From contig JAZUPE010000085.1 in the NCBI GenBank assembly GCA_045605025.1, positions 1 to 64,000 on the forward strand: DNA of 64,000 bases. The letters run 5' to 3'. The translations under genes were made by a program, and so were the position numbers. The number at the start of each line of letters is the position of its first letter. Position 1 is the first letter of the stretch. Positions 26,023-34,382 of the stretch are shown piece after piece. The DNA is from SIG598 sp045605025. Lineage in GTDB: Bacteria; Bacillota; Clostridia; Oscillospirales; Acutalibacteraceae. The notes beneath the pieces were generated by a model. The model worked only from the letters and a program-made list of their open reading frames with translations, was not told the origin of the DNA and did not search any database.

Positions 26023-26051
26023 ATTATAGCATGTTGACAGAGATTTGTCAA
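26023..26051 (-). promoter_or_regulatory. Perfect-consensus promoter in a gene-free gap
   Basis: TTGACA (26046-26051), exactly 17 bases, TATAAT (26023-26028) on the minus strand. A dyad GTTGACA-N6-TGTCAAC (26033-26052) spans the -35 and spacer, so the site may be regulated or may also fire weakly to the right. Confidence 0.8.
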
Positions 26052-26171
26052 CAGAAATATGCTAAAATCAAAATATTCTGACACGCATTTTACAAACCCG
26101 CGGCATTCCGCGGAAAATCGCTGTCACGGTTTGACACGCAGCGCTTCCGGTCTGTTGATCAGCAGCCTGCA

Positions 26172-26217
26172 TTAATCAAAATCAGCCGCCACGGACGATC
26201 TCTCCAGGCGGCTGATT
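26172..26217 (-). terminator. Terminator of the TIR-like gene
   Basis: A perfect 11-base stem AATCAGCCGCC (26180-26190) and its complement (26207-26217) are followed by TTTTGATT on the minus strand. The gap 26052-26171 holds a GC hairpin near 26100 and nothing else I can name. Confidence 0.85.
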
Positions 26218-26229
26218 CTATTCTGATTA

Positions 26230-28269
26230 TTATCTGCGGCGCAGACATACCCGTGCATTCACGGGCGCAGCTTCGCGTGCGTTGTCCAGGCTCATAAACT
26301 TGTTGACAGCCTCCTGCAGATCGCTGATTCTGCGCTCACTGATAGCATCGCTGAGTTTTATGACCTTGACTCCGCTATCAACAGTTTCGCTTTCGGCTTC
26401 AATCTGCTGATCGGCAACGGCGCGTATGGTTGCAACAATCTCACGCACCTCGGCAGCTTCATTTTCCTGCGCGGCATCCTCACGCGCGGAACTGCGTTCT
26501 CTGCGCAGAGCGGCAATCAAACCGGTGAGCGCCTCGCTGTTATGCGGGAAACGGCTCTTTCGGCGGGAACTCTTTTCCGGAGCAGCTTCCGTATTCTGAG
26601 CATCGGACGCAGGCTCACTCACTGCCGGCTGCGGCATGACCTGTTCCTCTGCTCTGGGAGTGACCACATTCACTGCAACAGAGACTACATTATCCTGCGC
26701 ATGGACTGTTTCAGCTGTACGGTTCACTCGTCCGAAGCGGCGATGGGAAACCGGTGCGGTTTCTTCGGTTTGCTTGTCTGCAGTATTGATTGCAGAAAGC
26801 GCGATGCTGCGAACATACTGTTCAAAAGCAATAGGATCGCTTTCTGCCGCTCTGAGATGTCCGCTGAACGGAGAACGGCTGAGCTTCGGACGAGACACTC
26901 CTGAACGAGAAGGAGCGGGAGTATGCGCCGGTTCAGTTATAACTCTCTTTTTCACCGGAGTAACGCGCACGGCGGGCTGGGGCTTGCGTACAACCACCTG
27001 AACGGTAGTTTTCGCTGGCGCAGATGCTTTTGTACCGTTTTTTTCCGCCATCGACCCACTCCTGTCTTCAACGACGGCTGCAATATCTACGGACTCGCTC
27101 TGTGCTTCGATCGAATCCGCCTGCGGTTCTGCGGCAGCAACCGCTTCCTCGTGCTGATCTTCTTCCTGAATCTCCTGAGACTGCTCTGCCACAGGCTGTG
27201 CCGCTCCGTCACCGTCGCTCATGGTAAGCTGGCGGATACTGTCGGCGATACTCTTTACGGTAAGTTCCGGTTCAGGAATATACGGGATGGGCTCCTTGAC
27301 CTCCGGATTAGCGGTTTCCTCCGCCGGTGCTTCCGGTTTCTCCTCTGGCTCCACGATCATATCCGCCTTGGTGCGAACCTCGGGGTCTATACGGCGCTCC
27401 GGACGTTCGACCGGCTGTGCCGAGCGGATAAGTTCATCGCGGATAGCGTCCAGTTCTGCCTGCTTGTCCGGCATGGGCCTGATGGGAGAAAGCGACGGCA
27501 TGGAAGCCACGGAATTTTCACCCGGGCGGGTGTGGTTGATGATGATATCAATCTGACGGTCTGCGCACTGATTGAGCAGCGCCAGGGCGTCGTCGTAATC
27601 ACGGTCGTGTTCGGTTCGGGCGGCTTCCACCTTGCCTAGCGGCTCATAGGTGAACTCATCAGGCTTGGGCTGAATGTACCCGCGGTTGTTGGGATATGGC
27701 TGAACGACAGCTGTTCCCTCCGGTTTTGAGCTGCCGCGGGAAATGATATTCTCCAGCGAGATATACTCCGCGACGATAGCCTCAGCCTGAACATCCTCGT
27801 ACGTCGGCTCCTGCATCGAAAGTTTTATTTCCGGCCAGGGACCGCGGCACCGCTCAAGATAGTCGGCGCTGTAGGCATTGAGCCAGAAAGCGGCGTCGTT
27901 GCTGCGCTGATACTCCATCCGCTCGGGCACGGTCAGAGGGAATATGCGATTATCAGGGCGGGCATCATCCAGAAGCACCACTGCACGCAGCAGTGAACTT
28001 CTGCATGCTGCAAGCACCTCGGGTATGCCGGCGTTGATGCGTTCGATCATGTTGTGGGACATAAACATCACCACGCAGGCGCTGGTGCTGACATGACGCA
28101 CGGCGATGAAATCGGAAAGCTTATCCACAAGGCAGGCAGACCAGAAACGGAACCCCTCATTATACATACGCGTCAGTATCGGCAGAACGAGCATCTCATC
28201 CTCCGGACTGTAACAGGCATACATATAGGGCAGATTTCCCTCATAGACGGGAATGTTCCTGTTGAGCAT
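26230..28269 (-). CDS. TIR-like domain protein with long disordered tail
   Basis: 679 residues. Residues about 12-110 read like a divergent TIR domain: LPYMYACYSPEDEMLVLPIL, EGFRFW, SACVVMFMSHNMIER and a helix PEVLAAC whose Glu84 sits where TIR NAD-glycohydrolases place their catalytic Glu, then LRAVVLLDD. The usual BB-loop Asp-x-Gly-x-Pro-Gly is missing. Residues about 170-600 are disordered, rich in Pro, Glu, Ala, Arg and Ser, without membrane spans. A final helical segment (about 600-665) could oligomerise. In bacteria TIR domains serve NAD depletion, cyclic ADP-ribose signalling or protein assembly, but no defence genes are linked. ATG has AAGGAGG five bases upstream. Confidence 0.6.
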   Translation of the reverse strand: MLNRNIPVYEGNLPYMYACYSPEDEMLVLPILTRMYNEGFRFWSACLVDKLSDFIAVRHVSTSACVVMFMSHNMIERINAGIPEVLAACRSSLLRAVVLLDDARPDNRIFPLTVPERMEYQRSNDAAFWLNAYSADYLERCRGPWPEIKLSMQEPTYEDVQAEAIVAEYISLENIISRGSSKPEGTAVVQPYPNNRGYIQPKPDEFTYEPLGKVEAARTEHDRDYDDALALLNQCADRQIDIIINHTRPGENSVASMPSLSPIRPMPDKQAELDAIRDELIRSAQPVERPERRIDPEVRTKADMIVEPEEKPEAPAEETANPEVKEPIPYIPEPELTVKSIADSIRQLTMSDGDGAAQPVAEQSQEIQEEDQHEEAVAAAEPQADSIEAQSESVDIAAVVEDRSGSMAEKNGTKASAPAKTTVQVVVRKPQPAVRVTPVKKRVITEPAHTPAPSRSGVSRPKLSRSPFSGHLRAAESDPIAFEQYVRSIALSAINTADKQTEETAPVSHRRFGRVNRTAETVHAQDNVVSVAVNVVTPRAEEQVMPQPAVSEPASDAQNTEAAPEKSSRRKSRFPHNSEALTGLIAALRRERSSAREDAAQENEAAEVREIVATIRAVADQQIEAESETVDSGVKVIKLSDAISERRISDLQEAVNKFMSLDNAREAAPVNARVCLRRR

Positions 28270-28461
28270 AACGGCCTCCTTGGTGCTGCCGCGCGGAAAC
28301 AGCAAATAACGCGGTTGCTGCGCGGGATAAACACGCGATTCTTCGCACTGTAACTTTATATATAGTTTAGCATATACCCATTCTTATTTCTTTACTATTT
28401 TGTGAACTTTTCTTTTTTGAAAATATTTTTGTCAGAATTTGTAATCCCTTACAAGCGCAGC

Positions 28462-28495
28462 AAAAAAGCGCGCCCCAGACGGGACGCGCTTTTTT
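28462..28495. terminator. Bidirectional terminator
   Basis: AAAAAAGCGCG...CGCGCTTTTTT with an AGAC loop; A and T runs flank both sides. It ends the minus-strand repeat-tail gene. The 28306-28461 stretch between it and the TIR-like gene is AT-rich and must carry that gene's promoter, but no good -35/-10 pair stands out. Confidence 0.85.
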
Positions 28496-28500
28496 GATTA

Positions 28501-29433
28501 TCAGTTGTGACCGCCGTTGGGACGGTTTCCGTTAGGACGGCCGCCATTGGGACGGTTTCCGTTGGAACGATTGCCGTTAGGTCTGCCGCCTCCGTTGGGA
28601 CGGTTGCCGTTGGGGCGGTTGGCATTGGGACGTTCGTTCTGATTCTTTGCCTTGTTGATTCGCTCCATGATGTCGATCACATCGTCTTCATCTTCATCGT
28701 CACCGATGGGGCCCATGGGCATCTGGGGACCGGCTGCAGCGGGCTTCTTTTCCGGAGTTTCGGCAGGCTTCTCTGCGTCTGAATCGCTGTCCTGCTCCAC
28801 ATACTCGATGCTGAGCTTTTCGGGCTTTTCTGCTTTTTCCGCAGCAGCTTCCACCTCTTTGTTTTCAGCGGGTGCGCCCTTATCGTTATCATTTTTCTCT
28901 TCACGGGTATCTTCTGCAAAGAGATCAACAACTGCAGGCTTGTTCTTTTTGCCTTCGCTGCCGGATTTATTCTTTTTGCCGCCCTGCTTCTTATCCTGCG
29001 CCTTGGAGCGGAAGGGATTGATATGCTTGCCGTCGCGGATGGCTTCCATCATCTTCTCGTCAAGGAGCTGACGGTTGAAGAGGAAGCGTGTGACATTGGA
29101 CATGACCGGTCTGGTCTTGCTGACCTCGACGCCGTCCTCATAGTCAACGTAGTTTTCCTCTCCAGTCTGCTCAAGGGAAGTTACCGCAATAAAAGCTCCT
29201 TCCAGCAGACCCTCGGAGCGTATGTAATCAAGCTCGTTGAGGGAGATGCCAAGATAGTCTGCGGCATCATACTCTGTCAGGAAAGTAAGGGTGGGCTGCT
29301 GCATGGACTGGGGAGTGCTCTCCTTGAGGGCGGAAGCTGCACCGTTGATGGCTCCGGAGAGAACCAGCGCGGCAACAACGATGCACAGTCCGAGAATTAT
29401 CATTCCTATAATGAATGCTGCTGTAGACAACAT
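28501..29433 (-). CDS. Membrane-anchored protein with HTH-like segment and Arg-Pro-Asn-Gly repeats
   Basis: 310 residues, no family recognised. One N-terminal membrane helix (about 5-27) is followed by a short region LTEYDAADYLGISLNELDYIR that resembles a MerR/excisionase-type helix-turn-helix (about 50-80). A long Lys/Glu/Ala-rich charged linker (about 140-260) leads to a C-terminal tail (about 270-310) of near-perfect NRPNG units separated by Gly or Ser. The tail is positively charged and disordered, resembling RNA-binding RGG-type sequence. Topology with the tail in the cytoplasm is inferred. ATG has AAAGGTG upstream; a promoter lies at 29499-29526. Confidence 0.7.
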   Translation of the reverse strand: MLSTAAFIIGMIILGLCIVVAALVLSGAINGAASALKESTPQSMQQPTLTFLTEYDAADYLGISLNELDYIRSEGLLEGAFIAVTSLEQTGEENYVDYEDGVEVSKTRPVMSNVTRFLFNRQLLDEKMMEAIRDGKHINPFRSKAQDKKQGGKKNKSGSEGKKNKPAVVDLFAEDTREEKNDNDKGAPAENKEVEAAAEKAEKPEKLSIEYVEQDSDSDAEKPAETPEKKPAAAGPQMPMGPIGDDEDEDDVIDIMERINKAKNQNERPNANRPNGNRPNGGGRPNGNRSNGNRPNGGRPNGNRPNGGHN

Positions 29434-29498
29434 AAATCACCTTTCTGCCGAATATTGACGGCTCTTGATTGAACGCGAACACACGCGTACAGAATATT

Positions 29499-29526
29499 AT
29501 TTTACCCTGACCGCGGAATTTGTCAA
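29499..29526 (-). promoter_or_regulatory. Promoter of the repeat-tail gene
   Basis: TTGACA (29521-29526), 16 bases, TAAAAT (29499-29504) on the minus strand. Confidence 0.7.
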
Positions 29527-29591
29527 GAACTTTTTGGCCTCGATGGCAGCAGAGTCACCGTAACGGAAACACTCCTGTATAAATCAGCAAA

Positions 29592-29625
29592 GCTCCTGCC
29601 GCGGAAATCACACGCCTGCAGGAGC
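29592..29625 (-). terminator. Terminator of the XRE regulator gene
   Basis: GCTCCTGC (29592-29599) and GCAGGAGC (29618-29625) form a stem; TTTGCTGATTT follows on the minus strand. Confidence 0.75.
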
Positions 29626-29636
29626 CTTTCCTGTAC

Positions 29637-30047
29637 TTATTTCTGTCCGGTCGGGTCGTTTTCACCGCCGGGGTTCTTCATCACCTGCAGAAGTTCTCTG
29701 CGCTGTTTTTCGGTCATCAGACGAAAACGAAGAATCAGCGTCTTTTCGTCACGGGTAAGATCGCTCACACGTTCAACGCTGTCCTCTCTCAGATAGACAA
29801 AACCATCGTCATACCCTCTGTCGCTCACGCCCAGACCGGATGCAGATCCCGGAATGTTCAGCTCCAGCAATTCGTCCATAGAAACGGCGAACATCTTTGA
29901 AAGCATGCGCAGATTATCAAGGGATGGTTCGGTCTTGCCCGTCTCATAATAGGAATATGTTGAACGGTGCATATTGAGCATTTCCGCTACCTGCTGCTGC
30001 GAAAAACCACAGTTCGTCCGGTATTCTCTCAGTTTATCCTTTAACAT
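29637..30047 (-). CDS. XRE-family transcriptional regulator
   Basis: 136 residues. The N-terminal Cro/CI helix-turn-helix (about 1-62) has the classical pattern KLREYRTNCGFSQQQVAEML followed by MHRSTYSYYETGKTEPSLD and LRMLSKMFAVSMDELLEL. The C-terminal 70 residues are charged and include LTRDEKTLILRFRLMTEKQRRELLQVM, a helical segment often seen in clostridial XRE proteins that probably dimerises. The target is unknown. It is monocistronic with its own terminator, and its promoter region (30048-30200) is AT-rich without a clear -35. Confidence 0.92.
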   Translation of the reverse strand: MLKDKLREYRTNCGFSQQQVAEMLNMHRSTYSYYETGKTEPSLDNLRMLSKMFAVSMDELLELNIPGSASGLGVSDRGYDDGFVYLREDSVERVSDLTRDEKTLILRFRLMTEKQRRELLQVMKNPGGENDPTGQK

Positions 30048-30200
30048 CTTTTTTCTCCTTACCGGTGCGCCTTCGTTCCCTTTGCACGGCGCTTTTCACT
30101 GACATAATACTATTATTTTCGGCAAAACGCAGGAAATGTGAAATAAATTTACATCAAATTCCCGGCAATAAATCAGGTCATTTTTTCCGGTAACAAGAAA

Positions 30201-30232
30201 CCCGGCCACCGCAAAACACTGCGATGACCGGG
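30201..30232 (-). terminator. Terminator of the aldo/keto reductase gene
   Basis: CCCGGCCACCGC (30201-30212) with GCGATGACCGGG (30221-30232) forms a stem with one mismatch; TTTCTTGTT follows on the minus strand. Confidence 0.8.
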
Positions 30233-30254
30233 CTGTATATTGCATATATTCTTC

Positions 30255-31388
30255 TTACTTATCTCTGAGGCTGCACAGCAGCTCGTGGCACTCTGCCAGC
30301 CGTGCAGGGACGTCGATATGCTGCGGACACTGCTCCACGCATGCCTGACAGTTAATGCAGGCGGTCGCCTGACGGTCGGCATTCTCCTCGTTGAAGTAAA
30401 CACCCAGCCACCAGTCTTTCTGATCCAGCTGAGTGTGAAGATTGGCTGCACGGAAGATGCTGGGAATGGAAATTCCCATGGGGCAGTCCTTGCAGTAATT
30501 GCAGCCGGTGCAGGGAACATGTGGACGGCTGACGATGATGTCCACCACTTTTTTTACCGCCTCCTGCTCAGCGTCGTTGAGCGGAACGAGGGGACTGAAC
30601 ATTCCGGCGTTCTCCTCGGCCTGTTCGATGTTGGAAACACCGCTGAGAATGACGTTGACGTTGGGCAGAGAGGCAACCCAGCGCATAGCCCAGCGGGCAT
30701 TGGTGTCGTCGGGATTGACATCGGTAAACACCTTGCGAACATCGTCACCGAGCTCGATAAGATGGCTGCCGCGAACCGGCTCCATTACGATAACAGGAAT
30801 ACCGTACTCGCTGAGAATGCTGTACAGCTCGTCGGCATCGTCGCGGTACCAGTCAAGGTAGTTGAGCTGGATCTGCACAAAATCCCAGTCGGGCTGGTCG
30901 GCAAGTATCGCACGCAGTGCATCGGCAGAATCATGGAAAGAGAAGCCTATGTAGCGGACTTTTCCCTCTGCCTTGAGCTTGCGCTGATAGACATCGGCAC
31001 CGTATTCCTTGACCCTCTCCCATCGCTTTGCGCCCATTGCATGCAGCAGATAGAAATCCACATAGTCTACGCCCAGGCGACGGCAGGATTCCTCAAAGAT
31101 CTCCTCCTTGCGGGCAAGCTGATCGTCACCCAGCGGCAGCTTGGTGGCAATGCAGAACTCCTCACGTGGATAGCGGTCGGTAAGCGCGGCCTTCGCAAAG
31201 CGTTCCGACTGACCGTCACCGTAGACATAAGCGGTATCGAAATAGCGCACTCCGGCATTGTACATGGCATCAACCATCCGGATGCCGTGCTCCTGATCGA
31301 TCTCTCCGTCCTTCATGGGCAGGCGCATGAGCCCCATGCCCAGCAGCGGCATATCAATGCCCAGCTTTTTCATTGCGCGAGTTTCCAT
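30255..31388 (-). CDS. Aldo/keto reductase fused to a 2[4Fe-4S] ferredoxin domain
   Basis: 377 residues. The AKR barrel (about 8-275) has the catalytic tetrad Asp51, Tyr56, Lys83 and His116 (FDTAYVYG, ATKLPL, YLLHAMG). The C-terminus holds two four-cysteine iron-sulfur motifs: Cys293, 296, 299 and 302 (CTGCNYCKDC) and Cys344, 347, 350 and 354 (CINCQACVEQC). This fusion is common in anaerobes and suggests that electrons enter from, or leave to, ferredoxin. The substrate is unknown. It lies 71 bases downstream of ricT and may be its co-transcribed neighbour. The ribosome site AAAGGGA is modest. Confidence 0.93.
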   Translation of the reverse strand: METRAMKKLGIDMPLLGMGLMRLPMKDGEIDQEHGIRMVDAMYNAGVRYFDTAYVYGDGQSERFAKAALTDRYPREEFCIATKLPLGDDQLARKEEIFEESCRRLGVDYVDFYLLHAMGAKRWERVKEYGADVYQRKLKAEGKVRYIGFSFHDSADALRAILADQPDWDFVQIQLNYLDWYRDDADELYSILSEYGIPVIVMEPVRGSHLIELGDDVRKVFTDVNPDDTNARWAMRWVASLPNVNVILSGVSNIEQAEENAGMFSPLVPLNDAEQEAVKKVVDIIVSRPHVPCTGCNYCKDCPMGISIPSIFRAANLHTQLDQKDWWLGVYFNEENADRQATACINCQACVEQCPQHIDVPARLAECHELLCSLRDK

Positions 31389-31459
31389 ATATTTTCCCTT
31401 TCTGTCAGGTTCGTCCGGAGCGGAAAAGCCCCGGACGGAATATTTTTATAATTCGCGGA

Positions 31460-32905
31460 TTATTCGCCGGCGGGTGCAGGCGGTTTGGGTGCTCCGCCTC
31501 CGTTGCCGGAGCGGTTCTGTCCGCCGCGGCTGCGGTTGCGATTGCGGTTATTGCCGCCCTGACGCTGACCGTTCTGTCCGCCGCCGTTGTTGGTTCTGGC
31601 ATTGCCTCCCCCGTTGTTTCCGCCGCCTGCAGGTTTGTTTCCTCCCTGCGGGTTATTGTTCTTGCGGTTCTGATTGTTCTGTCCGCCCTGACCGTCGTTT
31701 TTGCCGCCATTTGGCTTGTTCTGACCGTTGTTCTGGCGGTTCTGGCTGCCCTGACCGGATTTGTTCTGACCACCCTGACGGTTCTGACCACCGCGGCCGC
31801 GGTTCTGATTGCTGCCGCCCTGACGGTTCTGGCCGCCCTGCGCGCTATCCGCAGGCTGACGCTCATTCTGAGTGCCCTCAGCAGGCTTTTTCTGCTGACC
31901 GCTCTGATTGCCGGAGCGGTTCTGACCGCCTCTGCCCCTGCCCTGACGTCCGCGTCCGCGGTTGTTGCTCTCACGGCGAGGCTTTTCTTCCTGTCCGGCA
32001 AGCTCCGCATCGGCGATGTCGAAGAAATCGGCATTCTCCGGCAGAGTCTTTTCCGGCTCCTCATAGGGTTCGTCGTCGATGATCTCAGGCTGCTTGCCAC
32101 TGATAACCTTTACCTGACGCTTATCAAAGGTTTTCGGGGCACCCTCGGGGGTATCCTCCATGCGCACACGCAGCTTTCCGGTAAGCAGATTGACCTCGAT
32201 GATGGTGCCGTTGCCCTCCGGAGTGCTCACGCCGCAGCCCACACGCGGGGTGCGCTTGAGCAGGTCGATATATGCTTCTTCCTCATACTTTAGACAGCAC
32301 ATGAGTCTGCCGCAGGTGCCGGAGATTTTCACCGGATTGAGGGAGAGATTCTGTTCCTTTGCCATCTTGATTGAAACGGGCGCGAAATCGCCCAGGAAAG
32401 TGGTGCAGCAGAAGGGTCTGCCGCAGATTCCAAGACCACCCAGCATTTTTGCCTCGTCGCGCACACCGATCTGACGCAGTTCGATGCGGGTGCGGAACAC
32501 GGAAGCCAGATCCTTAACCAGCTCGCGGAAGTCAACGCGTCCGTCGGCGGTGAAGTTGAACACGATCTTGCTGCCGTCAAAGGCATATTCCACGCTGACC
32601 AGCTTCATATCCAGCTTGTGGGCAGCGATTTTTTCTTCGCACACCGTAAAGGCTTCCTGTTCTCGTCTGCGATTGTCTTCCACACGCCTGAGATCTTCCG
32701 CGGTGGCGGCGCGAACAACGCTCTTGAGTTCGTGGGTTATCTGATCGTCGGGAATGGAGCGGCGCTCCATAACCACCTCACCGCACTCCATTCCCCGTGC
32801 GGTTTCCACGATGACCTGCGTGCCCTGCAGCAGTTCTTCATCGTTAGGCTGGAAATAATAAAGCTTTCCTCCCGGCTTGAATTTTACGCCGATAATATCT
32901 GCCAT
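31460..32905 (-). CDS. ricT: PSP1-domain protein RicT with an extended Gln/Asn/Gly/Arg-rich tail
   Basis: 481 residues. The first roughly 275 residues are RicT (YaaT): PSP1 fold, with cysteine clusters CGRPFCC (161-167) and CGRLMCC (198-204). In B. subtilis RicT with RicA and RicF forms an iron-sulfur complex that helps RNase Y mature mRNAs and stimulates competence and sporulation. The C-terminal 170 residues (about 310-481) are a low-complexity GRGRGGQNR-type tail absent from the B. subtilis protein. It lies 120 bases after holB in the conserved darA-holB-ricT order. The tail gives a highly repetitive DNA stretch (about 31475-31975). Confidence 0.92.
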   Translation of the reverse strand: MADIIGVKFKPGGKLYYFQPNDEELLQGTQVIVETARGMECGEVVMERRSIPDDQITHELKSVVRAATAEDLRRVEDNRRREQEAFTVCEEKIAAHKLDMKLVSVEYAFDGSKIVFNFTADGRVDFRELVKDLASVFRTRIELRQIGVRDEAKMLGGLGICGRPFCCTTFLGDFAPVSIKMAKEQNLSLNPVKISGTCGRLMCCLKYEEEAYIDLLKRTPRVGCGVSTPEGNGTIIEVNLLTGKLRVRMEDTPEGAPKTFDKRQVKVISGKQPEIIDDEPYEEPEKTLPENADFFDIADAELAGQEEKPRRESNNRGRGRQGRGRGGQNRSGNQSGQQKKPAEGTQNERQPADSAQGGQNRQGGSNQNRGRGGQNRQGGQNKSGQGSQNRQNNGQNKPNGGKNDGQGGQNNQNRKNNNPQGGNKPAGGGNNGGGNARTNNGGGQNGQRQGGNNRNRNRSRGGQNRSGNGGGAPKPPAPAGE

Positions 32906-33025
32906 TCTGATTTATTCCTCCAATTGCTCCGTCTCCGGTCGGGAGCCGGAACCACGGTACACTTATTTTTCCGCACAGAGGCGGTATATATGCCCGTTCC
33001 GCAAGGGCGGACAGGCAAAAGCTGC

Positions 33026-33937
33026 TTACCGTCCGGCGGCGCGGCGCAGACGCACGCACATTGCCGTGGTAAACAGCGGGATGGGCGCGTTGGAACGCAA
33101 TGCCTGCTCAAGGGCGGGCAGTTCGTCCAGCATAGCCGCCACTCTCTCGGGCGGCAGTGTTCCGGCGATTACCGCTGCAGGTCCGTTTTCCAGATCCGAC
33201 GGCGCACCGGCACCGATGACCAGCGCGTCGCGCAGCACCCCGCGCAGGGCAGACAGCAGTGCCGCCAGTTCCTTGCGCACCTGAGGGTTCTTCGCCGACG
33301 GACGGGAAAACGCTCCGGTGAACATGAGCGCATCGGCTTCGCTCCCCGACACAATTGCCACCGCAAATCGCCCTGCCGCTTCCACGGCTTTTACCGTTTC
33401 GTCATCGGGAGCGGCTCCCGGCCACGACGCTCTCAGCAGGCATGCTCGCGAGCGTATGGTTTCCAGCAGGTTCATAGCCGAGCGGCAGGTCATGATGAAC
33501 ATGACGCGCGCGGGTGGCTCCTCAAAGAGTTTGAGAAATGCGTTCTGTGCGTGGGACTGCATATTGTCGCAGCCCTCCAGCAGATAGACCTGACCGTCGG
33601 AATCGGCAGGGATTCTGTGCGCATACTCATGGAGATCGCGGACGGTGTCCACAGATATGGCTCCGGTCTTCCCGGTCCCCTCCACTTCGACGATGTCGGC
33701 ATGGGCGCCGTAGGCTGCCACAAGGCGGCACACACGGCACTCCCCTTCAAGCGGCTGCCGGCAGGAACACAGAAACGCCCGGGCGCACAGCCGCGCAAGA
33801 CGGCCGTTGAGTTCTCCGTCAGAGCCCTCAATGATAACGGCATGGGGCAGCCGCCGCCCGGAAATCATGCTTTCAAGCTGACCGAGCAGCTGTGAGTTTT
33901 CCGGCAGAGCAAGCTCCGGCAGAAAGCTCTCTAACAT
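33026..33937 (-). CDS. holB: DNA polymerase III delta-prime subunit
   Basis: 303 residues, a clamp-loader AAA-fold protein without ATPase activity. Where tau/gamma has Walker A, this protein has IIEGSDGELNGR. The zinc-binding cysteines are Cys57, Cys59, Cys67 and Cys70. The sensor region reads VYLLEGCDNMQSHAQNAFLKLFEEPP, diagnostic of delta-prime. It helps load the beta clamp. Its ATG overlaps the darA stop by seven bases, so the two are translationally coupled. A tmk gene, often at the head of this cluster, is absent from the window. Confidence 0.93.
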   Translation of the reverse strand: MLESFLPELALPENSQLLGQLESMISGRRLPHAVIIEGSDGELNGRLARLCARAFLCSCRQPLEGECRVCRLVAAYGAHADIVEVEGTGKTGAISVDTVRDLHEYAHRIPADSDGQVYLLEGCDNMQSHAQNAFLKLFEEPPARVMFIMTCRSAMNLLETIRSRACLLRASWPGAAPDDETVKAVEAAGRFAVAIVSGSEADALMFTGAFSRPSAKNPQVRKELAALLSALRGVLRDALVIGAGAPSDLENGPAAVIAGTLPPERVAAMLDELPALEQALRSNAPIPLFTTAMCVRLRRAAGR

Positions 33938-34254
33938 TTTTCAAATCGCTCCACGTTGAGCACAAATACGGTCGCGCCGCCAACTTTGACCTCCACGGGC
34001 ACGCTGGAAAACAGCCCCGGGGTGAAGCTCTGGGTCACGGGCATAACCTGAGTGCGCTTGCGGGAGTGAGCCTTGATAACTTCCAGCACCTCGTCGACCT
34101 TTTCGTCCTCGGTACCTACGATGAATGTGGTGTTTCCCGCCTTGAGGAAACCGCCGGTGGTAGCCAGCTTGGTAACCGAAAATCCAGCGGCAGTCAGGCT
34201 TGTGGCAACACTGCTGCTGTCGTCATTGTTCACGATAGCGAATATAAGCTTCAT
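33931..34254 (-). CDS. darA: Cyclic-di-AMP-binding PII-like protein DarA
   Basis: 107 residues of the DUF970 (YaaQ/PstA) family, trimeric PII-like proteins that bind cyclic di-AMP. The sequence MKLIFAIVNNDDSSSVATSL followed by FSVTKLATTGGFLKAGNTT and TFIVGTEDEKVDEVL is typical; the Thr-Gly-Gly-Phe-Leu loop contacts the ligand. Its partner is unknown in most species. The chosen ATG has AGGAGG eight bases upstream and gives the standard length. It overlaps holB by seven bases. Confidence 0.93.
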   Translation of the reverse strand: MKLIFAIVNNDDSSSVATSLTAAGFSVTKLATTGGFLKAGNTTFIVGTEDEKVDEVLEVIKAHSRKRTQVMPVTQSFTPGLFSSVPVEVKVGGATVFVLNVERFEKC

Positions 34255-34382
34255 GGAATTATCCTCCTGTGTGTTCGGTGGAAAATGTATTAACCGCGGT
34301 GTCACGCCGGACCGGGCGGAATGTATGATAATTCTCCCGCCGGCAGCGTGTCTGTGAACTGTTTCCTGAATTAACTATGTGG

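Noticed and set aside
25848..26084. A 78-codon minus-strand frame in the small-RNA gap
   Set aside because: Its start lies upstream of the perfect promoter at 26023-26051, so the predicted transcript would not include it, and it lacks a ribosome site and conserved features.
28501..28660. Short repeats resembling a CRISPR-like array
   Set aside because: Units are about 15-30 bases, in frame, and encode the NRPNG protein tail; there are no spacers or cas genes.
31389..31459. GC hairpin between ricT and the reductase gene as a ricT terminator
   Set aside because: The T run is on the plus-strand side, the wrong orientation for the minus-strand genes, so co-transcription was kept as possible.
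31475..31975. Repetitive DNA that could be a tandem-repeat locus
   Set aside because: It is the in-frame low-complexity tail of ricT rather than a separate element.
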